Shown here in pieces: positions 1-4,845 of a stretch of 5,761 nt of DNA; the first letter of the stretch is position 1, and the number at the start of each line of letters is the position of its first letter. A model generated the notes under the pieces. The model was not told where the DNA came from. It was given only the letters and a program-made list of their open reading frames with translations, and made no database searches. Where the stretch lies: assembly GCA_035718085.1 (NCBI GenBank), contig DASTHS010000068.1:1-5761 (forward strand), given 5' to 3'. The DNA is from DASTHS01 sp035718085. GTDB taxonomy: Bacteria > Actinomycetota > Acidimicrobiia > Acidimicrobiales > Palsa-688. The position numbers and the translations under genes are program-made.

Positions 1-1
1 C

Positions 2-724
2 ACAGCGGGCGAGCCGCCCCCGCCCCCTGGCCCGGCGCCGCTCGCCGGCCCCGCCACCGACGTCCTGCCGATCGTGCCCGCGCCTGGCGGCGACCTCACC
101 CCGCTGTCGGCGGCCGACGCCACCATCGTCGTGGGCGCCGAGGTCACCACTGCGCTGCCCACCGCCGCCGCCCTCGGGAGCCGGCCGGCGGGCACGGTGG
201 GGCTGTTGCCGCCCCCGGCCGCGCCCGCCCCCGACACGCCGTCGGGAGGCCGCCCGGCGGTGCCGGTGGTGCGGGGGGTGCGCTGCCGCGCCGGCCACTT
301 CACCCATCCCGCAGCGACGCGGTGCGTGCGCTGCGAGCAGCCCGTCGACGAGCCCGACCGGGTGGTCAGCGGCCCCCGGCCGCCCCTCGGGGTGCTCGTC
401 GTCGACGACGGCGGCGTCTGGCCGCTCGACGGCGCCTACCTCCTCGGCGCCGACCCCGCCCGCGACCCTGGCGTCACCGGCGGGACGGCCCGGGCGCTGG
501 CCGTGCCCGGCGACCGGGTCGACCCCGTGCACGCCGAGCTGCGGTGCCTGGACTGGGCCGTGCACCTCGTCGACCGAGGCAGCCGGGGCGGCACCTTCGT
601 GCTGGCGCCGGGAGCTGCCGACTGGCAGCAACTGCCGGCCTACCGCTCCGTCGAGGTGCGGCCCGGCACCCACGTCGCCGTCGGTTCGCGCGTCGTGACC
701 TTCCTCAGCCCCTGGCCCGGCTGA
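2..724 (+). CDS. FHA-like domain protein with Cys/His zinc-knuckle, 5'-partial
   Basis: The reading frame is open from the left edge (first full codon at 2), so the N-terminus lies outside the window. A GTG at 74 is possible, but the Pro/Ala-rich coding continues upstream of it, so I treat the gene as truncated. Numbering from that GTG: residues 1-66 are low-complexity and Pro/Ala/Gly-rich, probably a disordered linker. Residues 71-87 hold a Cys/His cluster (C71, H75, H78, C84, C87), likely a small zinc ribbon. Residues about 105-213 form an FHA-like domain with VHAEL at 152-156, LVDRGSRGGTF at 165-175 and a final VGSRVVTF strand at 203-210. This knuckle-plus-FHA arrangement recurs in actinobacterial proteins, some of them near type VII secretion-like loci; that is recollection, not a search. 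Residues that normally bind phosphothreonine are replaced (GA for GR, Asp for the conserved Ser, Gly for the Asn of NGT). A scaffold role in a larger complex is inference. It ends 30 bp from the convergent lipoprotein gene. Confidence 0.8.
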   Translation, partial: TAGEPPPPPGPAPLAGPATDVLPIVPAPGGDLTPLSAADATIVVGAEVTTALPTAAALGSRPAGTVGLLPPPAAPAPDTPSGGRPAVPVVRGVRCRAGHFTHPAATRCVRCEQPVDEPDRVVSGPRPPLGVLVVDDGGVWPLDGAYLLGADPARDPGVTGGTARALAVPGDRVDPVHAELRCLDWAVHLVDRGSRGGTFVLAPGAADWQQLPAYRSVEVRPGTHVAVGSRVVTFLSPWPG

Positions 725-754
725 CGGGCCGCCGTCCCCCGACGTGCCCCCGGG

Positions 755-1105
755 TCACGCCACCTTCCCGGCGTACTGCGGGCAGTAGGCCTGCACGGCG
801 GCGGTGATCACCGTGCCGAGGTCGTCGCTCGGGAGGGTGTGGCTGCCCTGGAGCAGGGCCAGCCGGTCGGCCAGGGTGGTGTAGCTCACGCCGGACCGGA
901 ACCCGTCGCAGGCGGCGTGGCCCAGGCGCACCAGCGCAGCGTCGGACCGGTACGACGCGATGTCGGGTGCGCCGGTGTGCACCGCGGAGAGGAACGCCGC
1001 GTCGGCGGCGCTCGGGGCCGGCGGCGGCCCCCCGCAGCCGACGGCCACCACGCTGGCGGCCAGCCCGATCGCCAGCGACCGGAGGCGGCGCCGACGGGCG
1101 GTCAC
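755..1105 (-). CDS. Small secreted lipoprotein, DUF732-like
   Basis: A 116-residue protein. The GTG start at 1105-1103 overlaps the nudC stop in a GTGA, so translation is probably coupled to nudC. I reject the longer frame running up to 1435 because its extra N-terminus is only the out-of-frame shadow of nudC. Residues 1-23 form a lipoprotein signal: an Arg-rich n-region (TARRRRLRS), a hydrophobic core, then AVGC with Cys24 as the lipidated residue. The mature part starts with a short Gly/Pro/Ala linker and then a DUF732-like domain: DAAFLSAVH near 36-43, GHAACDGF near 62-69 and a terminal AYCPQY at 106-111. Cys66 and Cys108 are placed to form a disulfide, as in the secreted family common in mycobacteria. 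DUF732 has no established function. The protein should sit on the outer face of the cytoplasmic membrane. The family call rests on remembered pattern, not a profile search. Confidence 0.8.
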   Translation of the reverse strand: MTARRRRLRSLAIGLAASVVAVGCGGPPPAPSAADAAFLSAVHTGAPDIASYRSDAALVRLGHAACDGFRSGVSYTTLADRLALLQGSHTLPSDDLGTVITAAVQAYCPQYAGKVA

Positions 1106-1926
1106 CGCCGCCGTCCGCCGACCTCGGCGACCCAGCCGTCGATCAGCCGCCGGGCGATGCTCGCCGGCGGGGGCACGTTCGGCAGGTCGTCGGCGTCGAA
1201 CCAGGCGGCGTCGATGATCTCCTCGCCGTCGGGTGCCAGCTCGCCCCCGGCCCACTCGGCGGTGAAGCCCACCATCACCGAGTGGGGGAACGGCCACGGC
1301 TGGCTGGCCACGTAGCGGGGGTCGCGGATCTCGATGCCCACCTCTTCGCGCACCTCGCGGTGCACCGCCTCCTCGAAGGTCTCGCCGGCCTCGACGAACC
1401 CCGCCAGCGTGGAGAACATCGGCCGGCCCCGCCACCGCGCCCCCTGGGCCAGCAGGGCCTGCTCACCCCGGCGCACCAGCACGATGATGGCGGGGGCCAG
1501 CCGCGGGTAGGCGGTCAGCCCGCACGACGGGCAGCGCATCGACCGTTCCCCCTCGGCCCGCTCGGTGGGGCTCCCGCACCGCCCGCAGAAGCGGGACGTG
1601 CGGGCCCACTCGACGAGCTGCACCGCCCGACCGGCCAAGGTGAACTCGTCGGTCGACCACGAGCCCGACAGGGCCCGCAGCGGCTGGAACCACGTGTCGC
1701 CGGGGGGTTCGGTCGTGGCCGCCACCCCCACCGCCCAGCACGGCACGTCGCCGAGCACCCCGAGGAAGACGGGGGCGGCCTCCGCGTCGAGGCCGAGGCC
1801 GGCGGGGTCGGCCGCGGGCAGGGTGCCCTCGGGCGTGGTGAGCACCTCGCCGTCACGCACCACGTACCACCGGGGCGGCCCGGTGGCCTCGGGCGGGGGC
1901 ACGACGAGGGGCGTGAAGTCCGGCAC
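1102..1926 (-). CDS. nudC: NADH pyrophosphatase / NAD-cap RNA hydrolase NudC
   Basis: A 274-residue Nudix hydrolase that splits NAD(H) into NMN(H) and AMP; characterised family members also remove NAD caps from RNA 5' ends. Domains in order: a divergent N-terminal beta domain (1-110), a four-Cys zinc ribbon (C114, C117, C132, C135) and the catalytic Nudix domain. The Nudix box spans 176-198 and fits G-x5-E-x7-REVxEExGI exactly (G176, E182, R190, E191, E194, E195, G197). It is followed by SQPWPFP at 208-214, the motif that marks NADH-specific members, so the subfamily call is firm. Length is close to E. coli NudC (257 residues). The GTG start at 1926-1924 has an in-frame TAG only nine bases upstream and a weak GGGG next to it, so no longer start is possible. 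The gene is divergent from glbO across a short gap and is followed, with overlap, by the lipoprotein gene. Confidence 0.95.
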   Translation of the reverse strand: MPDFTPLVVPPPEATGPPRWYVVRDGEVLTTPEGTLPAADPAGLGLDAEAAPVFLGVLGDVPCWAVGVAATTEPPGDTWFQPLRALSGSWSTDEFTLAGRAVQLVEWARTSRFCGRCGSPTERAEGERSMRCPSCGLTAYPRLAPAIIVLVRRGEQALLAQGARWRGRPMFSTLAGFVEAGETFEEAVHREVREEVGIEIRDPRYVASQPWPFPHSVMVGFTAEWAGGELAPDGEEIIDAAWFDADDLPNVPPPASIARRLIDGWVAEVGGRRR

Positions 1927-1997
1927 GCCCCGTGGCTAGCACGCCGGGCGGCGCTGCGGCGCACCGCTGGGCGCCGGAGACCGGGCAAGCTGGGGCG
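1927..1997. promoter_or_regulatory. Divergent nudC–glbO intergenic region
   Basis: These 71 bp separate the two divergent start codons and should hold the promoters, or at least the 5' leaders, of both pairs. I looked for -35/-10 hexamers on both strands and found no convincing pair. A gggcaa near 1983-1988 gives a TTGCCC on the minus strand but has no -10 partner at normal spacing, and a TAGCAC lies near 1937-1942 on the plus strand. The region is almost entirely G/C. A regulatory role is inferred from gene orientation only. Confidence 0.3.
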
Positions 1998-2375
1998 GTG
2001 CAGTCGACGATGTACGACCGGGTCGGGGGCACCCCGTTCTTCGAGGCGCTCACGCGCCGGTTCTACGAGCGGGTCGCCGCCGACCCGGTGCTGCGGCCGC
2101 TGTACCCCGACGACGACCTCGAGGGGGCCCGCCGGCGGCTGTGCGGGTTCCTGATCCAGTACTGGGGCGGGCCGGCCGACTACAGCGCCGAGCGCGGCCA
2201 CCCCCGGCTGCGGATGCGCCACGCGCCGTTCGTCATCGGCCCGGCCGAGCGCGACGCCTGGCTGGCGGCGATGACCGGGGCGGTCGAGGCGGCCGGTCTC
2301 CCGCCGCTCGACGAGGCGCAGATGCTGACCTACTTCCGGGCGTCGGCGGCCCACATGGTCAACGCCCCGACGTGA
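1998..2375 (+). CDS. glbO: Group II truncated haemoglobin (GlbO/trHbO)
   Basis: A 125-residue 2-over-2 haem protein that binds O2 and other diatomic ligands; family members are linked to O2/NO chemistry and redox protection. I chose the GTG at 1998 over the GTG at 1932 because it gives residue-for-residue register with M. tuberculosis GlbO as I recall it, whereas the longer version adds an unrelated 22-residue extension and starts 5 bp from the nudC start. An ATG at 2010 is a shorter alternative. Haem-site residues of trHbO are all present: Tyr23 (B10), Tyr36 (CD1), Ala44 (E7), Leu48 (E11), proximal His75 (F8) in RMRHAPF, and Trp88 (G8) in ERDAWL. QYWGGP (54-59) and GHPRLRMRH (67-75) are family hallmarks. 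Cys49, next to E11, is Arg in the mycobacterial protein. The gene is cytoplasmic and lies 4 bp upstream of the hydrolase gene, so the two are probably one operon. Confidence 0.93.
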   Translation: MQSTMYDRVGGTPFFEALTRRFYERVAADPVLRPLYPDDDLEGARRRLCGFLIQYWGGPADYSAERGHPRLRMRHAPFVIGPAERDAWLAAMTGAVEAAGLPPLDEAQMLTYFRASAAHMVNAPT

Positions 2376-2379
2376 CGCG

Positions 2380-3171
2380 GTGATCCGCCCCCTCGTCGCC
2401 GACGTGGCCGGTGACGGCGCGCCGGTGGTGCTGCTGCACGGCCAGCCGGGGGTGGCCGCCAACTGGTGGCGGGTGGCCCCACTGCTGGGCGACCGCTACC
2501 GCGTCGTGACCCCCGACCGGCTGGGCTACGGGCGCACCGGCGGGTCGGCAGCGGGGTTCGCCGCCAACGCCCGGGCGGTGCTGGCGCTGCTCGACCGGCT
2601 CGCGCTGCCCTCGGCGGTGCTCGTCGGCCACAGCTGGGCCGGCGCCGTGGCCCTGTGGGCCGCAGTGGTCGCCCCCCGCCGCATCGACGGGCTGGTGCTG
2701 GTGTCGTCGGTGGCACCCGGCGGCCCGGTGGGCCGCCTCGACCGGCTGCTCGCCCGCCGGCCCGTCGGCGAGCTGACCGCCCTGGCCACGGTGGGCGCCG
2801 GCGCCCGTCTGGTGCGTGACCGGCGGGCGCGGACGCTGGCCAGGCGGCTGCTGCCCGCCTCCGGGTGGGACCTGGTGGCCCACAGCACGCCCGGTCCGGG
2901 CGCGTGGCGGGCGTTCGCCGTCGAGCAGCGGGCGCTCGTCGACGAGCTCGCCGAGCTGCGCCCGATGCTCGGCTCGGTGGTCGCCCCGGCGGTGGTGGTG
3001 CACGGAACCGCCGACCGGGTGGTCGCCCCTCGCGACGGCCGCCTGCTGGCCGCCGCGCTGCCGGCCGCCGAGCTGCGCCTCGTCGAGGGCGGAGGCCACC
3101 TGCTGCCCTGGGACCACCCGGCGGCGGTGGCCGCCGCGATCGACGAGGTGGCGGGCGACCTCAGACGGTGA
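2380..3171 (+). CDS. Alpha/beta-fold hydrolase, Ser-Asp-His triad
   Basis: A 263-residue alpha/beta hydrolase of unknown substrate. The oxyanion-hole segment is HGQPG at 20-24. The nucleophile elbow is GHSWAG at 83-88 with Ser85. The catalytic acid is probably Asp212 in HGTADRVV, and the base is His240 in GGGHLLPW. A Ser nucleophile argues against haloalkane dehalogenase or epoxide hydrolase, which use Asp, and fits an esterase, lipase or C–C hydrolase. There is no signal peptide, so it is cytoplasmic. The cap region (about 110-180) is rich in Arg/Ala/Leu and gives no substrate clue. The GTG start is 4 bp after the glbO stop with no clear Shine-Dalgarno, which suggests translational coupling. 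The 3' end overlaps ftsX on the other strand by 11 bp. The fold is secure; the specific reaction is not. Confidence 0.9.
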   Translation: MIRPLVADVAGDGAPVVLLHGQPGVAANWWRVAPLLGDRYRVVTPDRLGYGRTGGSAAGFAANARAVLALLDRLALPSAVLVGHSWAGAVALWAAVVAPRRIDGLVLVSSVAPGGPVGRLDRLLARRPVGELTALATVGAGARLVRDRRARTLARRLLPASGWDLVAHSTPGPGAWRAFAVEQRALVDELAELRPMLGSVVAPAVVVHGTADRVVAPRDGRLLAAALPAAELRLVEGGGHLLPWDHPAAVAAAIDEVAGDLRR

Positions 3172-4048
3172 GGAAGCGGCGCACGGCGAACGCCGAGCCG
3201 ATCGTGCCCACCCCGACGCCCACCACCAGCACCACCACGCCCGTCAGGATGGCCTCGGTCGGGGTGATGGCGATGTGGCTGAGCACGAAGCTCGAGTTGT
3301 TCTTCACGAAGTTGGCGATCGGGTTGCGGAAGGCGTAGACGACCCCCGACGCCACCAGCGCCCCGACGACGCCCTGCACCAGCCCCTCCACCATGAACGG
3401 GATGCGGATGAACCAGTTGGTGGCGCCGACCAGCTTCATCACCGCCACCTCCCGGCGGCGGGAGAAGATGGCCAGCTGGATGGTGTTGATCACGAGGGCC
3501 ACGGCGCCGACCATGACAGCCACCCCGAACACCTCGAAGTAGCGCTGGGTCGAGCGCGACCTGCTGATCAGGTCGGCGATCACCTGCTGGGCGTAGGTGA
3601 CGGTGCGCACCCCGGGCTGGGTCCGGAACTCCTTGGCGATCTGCGCCGCGTCTTGGGGCCGGTCGGGCACCACACGGTAGGAGGTCGGCATGCCCTGCAC
3701 GTTGAGCGACGACACCAGGTCGGGCTGGCCGGAGAAGATCTGCTTGAACTCGGCGTAGGCCGCCGCCTTGTCGACGAAGCGCGACGACTTGATGCCCGGT
3801 GTGGTCTGCAGCTCCTTGCCGATGGCGTTGATCTGGCTCTGGGTGGCGTCGGGCTGCATGAACACCGCGACCTGCACGCCGCCCTTCCACTGCAGGGTCG
3901 CCTTGCTCTCGGCCTGGCGCAGCACCAGCACGAAGCCGAGGAGCGCCAACGAGACGGCCATGGTGACCACGGCGGCGACGGTGAGCAGCAGGTTGCGGCG
4001 CAGGTTGCCGCCCGTCTCGCGGGCGACGTACCCCACGGAGATGGCCAT
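3161..4048 (-). CDS. ftsX: Cell division ABC transporter permease FtsX
   Basis: A 295-residue membrane subunit of the FtsEX complex, which couples ATP hydrolysis in FtsE to activation of peptidoglycan hydrolases outside the membrane (RipC in mycobacteria, PcsB in pneumococcus, CwlO in Bacillus). Topology read from the sequence: a short basic cytoplasmic N-terminus (RRN at 17-19), TM1 about 20-43, a large extracellular domain about 44-168, TM2 about 171-195, the basic cytoplasmic SRRREVAVMKLVGATNWF segment (196-213) typical of FtsX permeases, TM3 about 218-240 and TM4 about 266-288, ending in a short basic tail. The length is normal for an actinobacterial FtsX. The ATG follows the ftsE stop with one base between, and a GGGGG lies about 6 bases upstream inside ftsE, so the two are co-translated. 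No hydrolase partner or smpB follows: the next gene is convergent and overlaps the stop. Confidence 0.95.
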   Translation of the reverse strand: MAISVGYVARETGGNLRRNLLLTVAAVVTMAVSLALLGFVLVLRQAESKATLQWKGGVQVAVFMQPDATQSQINAIGKELQTTPGIKSSRFVDKAAAYAEFKQIFSGQPDLVSSLNVQGMPTSYRVVPDRPQDAAQIAKEFRTQPGVRTVTYAQQVIADLISRSRSTQRYFEVFGVAVMVGAVALVINTIQLAIFSRRREVAVMKLVGATNWFIRIPFMVEGLVQGVVGALVASGVVYAFRNPIANFVKNNSSFVLSHIAITPTEAILTGVVVLVVGVGVGTIGSAFAVRRFLTV

Positions 4049-4049
4049 C

Positions 4050-4736
4050 TCAGGCCCCCATGCCGTAGACGCCGCGGTTCTGGTCGCGGATGACGGTGCC
4101 CCGGTCCAGCTCGATGACCCGCCGGCGCATCGAGTCGACGATCCCCGAGTCGTGGGTGGCCATCACCACGGTGGTGCCCGTGCGGTTGATGCGGTCGAGC
4201 AGGCGCATGATGCCGGCGGTGGTGCTCGGGTCGAGGTTCCCGGTCGGCTCGTCGGCGAGCAGGATCAGCGGCCGGTTGACGAACGCGCGGGCGATGGCCA
4301 CCCGCTGCTGCTCACCGCCGGAGAGCTCGTGGGGCAGGTTGTCGAGCTTGCGGCCGAGGCCGACCAGGTCGAGGATCTGCGGCACCTGGGATTTGACGAC
4401 GTGGCGGGGCCGGCCGATGACCTCCAGGGCGAAGGCCACGTTCTCGTAGACCGACTTGGTCGGCAGCAGCCGGAAGTCCTGGAACACGCAGCCGATGTTC
4501 CGGCGCAGGTAGGGCACCTTCCACGGGCTGAGACCCCCGACCTCCTTGCCTGCCACCCAGACCGAGCCGGCGTCGGCACGCTCCTCCTTGGTGACCAGGT
4601 GCAGGAACGTCGACTTGCCGGAGCCGGAGGGGCCGACCAGGAAGACGAACTCGCCCTTCTGGATGTCGACCGAAACCTCGCGCAACGCGACGGTCGTGCC
4701 CTTGTAGGCCTTGGTGACGGAGTCGAACTTGATCAT
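4050..4736 (-). CDS. ftsE: Cell division ATP-binding protein FtsE
   Basis: A 228-residue ABC ATPase that energises FtsX at the division or elongation site. All nucleotide-binding motifs are intact: Walker A GPSGSGKST at 35-43 (Lys41), Q-loop Gln86 in FQDFRLL, ABC signature LSGGEQQR at 138-145, Walker B LILLADEP at 157-164 (Asp162, catalytic Glu163), D-loop GNLD at 166-169 and H-loop His195 in ATHD. The FQDFRLLPTKSVYENVAFAL stretch (85-104) is characteristic of FtsE rather than LolD- or MacB-type ATPases, and the adjacent ftsX confirms it. The ATG at 4736-4734 lacks a good Shine-Dalgarno. It follows prfB after a 109-bp gap that could hold its own promoter. Confidence 0.96.
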   Translation of the reverse strand: MIKFDSVTKAYKGTTVALREVSVDIQKGEFVFLVGPSGSGKSTFLHLVTKEERADAGSVWVAGKEVGGLSPWKVPYLRRNIGCVFQDFRLLPTKSVYENVAFALEVIGRPRHVVKSQVPQILDLVGLGRKLDNLPHELSGGEQQRVAIARAFVNRPLILLADEPTGNLDPSTTAGIMRLLDRINRTGTTVVMATHDSGIVDSMRRRVIELDRGTVIRDQNRGVYGMGA

Positions 4737-4845
4737 GGGAGTGGTGGCGCCCCCGCGACGCTCGGTCGAGCGGTCGGCGGGACCGGCGCAATCTGGCCCG
4801 AGGCTAGCTCCACGACGGCCGCCGGTGCGGTCAGCGGCGGCCGGC
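4737..4845 (-). promoter_or_regulatory. prfB–ftsE intergenic leader with a palindrome
   Basis: This 109-bp gap between co-directional prfB and ftsE is the longest non-coding stretch in the window. It holds a near-perfect palindrome at 4759-4772 (cgctcg-gt-cgagcg, 6-bp arms) 22 bases upstream of the ftsE ATG, with a CGGTCG direct repeat at 4763-4768 and 4771-4776, as well as a GC-rich hairpin nearer prfB. On the minus strand TAGCCT and CAGATT resemble actinobacterial -10 elements, but neither has a good -35 at correct spacing. A promoter or operator for ftsEX is plausible but inferred. Confidence 0.3.
4816..4843 (-). terminator. GC hairpin 3' of prfB, possible attenuator
   Basis: A perfect 9-bp inverted repeat (cggccgccg at 4816-4824, cggcggccg at 4835-4843) with a 10-base loop begins two bases after the prfB stop codon on the transcribed strand. 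No U-tract follows, so it is not a classical intrinsic terminator. It may be a U-less terminator, a 3'-end stabiliser or a processing site between prfB and ftsE. In DNA this GC-rich, a stem of this size could also arise by chance. Confidence 0.35.

Noticed and set aside
725..754. C-rich 30-bp convergent gap as a bidirectional terminator
   Set aside because: Contains only short CCC/GGG runs and no stem long enough to support a terminator, and there are no T-tracts.
322..807. +1 frame, Arg-rich, overlapping the FHA-like gene
   Set aside because: More than a third Arg, as expected when GC-rich codons are read in a shifted frame; no domain.
1106..1435. N-terminal extension of the lipoprotein frame into nudC
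   Set aside because: The extension is Gly/Arg-rich shadow sequence and would bury the signal peptide and lipobox in the middle of the protein.
1932..1997. Longer GTG start for glbO giving 147 residues
   Set aside because: The 22 extra residues have no counterpart in GlbO, and the 1998 start gives exact residue register with the mycobacterial protein.
967..2154. Long + strand frame of 395 codons antisense to nudC
   Set aside because: Arg/Pro/Gly/His-rich with no recognisable motif; it lies opposite a well-supported nudC and runs into glbO. Long antisense frames are expected at this GC content.
2526..3890. Minus-strand frame of 454 codons across the hydrolase and ftsX
   Set aside because: It is out of frame with ftsX and antisense to the hydrolase, both of which have clear family motifs; the composition is that of a shadow.
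2816..4093. + strand frame of 425 codons, partly His/Asp-rich, antisense to ftsX
   Set aside because: The His/Asp/Gly-rich composition mirrors ftsX codons read on the other strand; there is no start context or motif.
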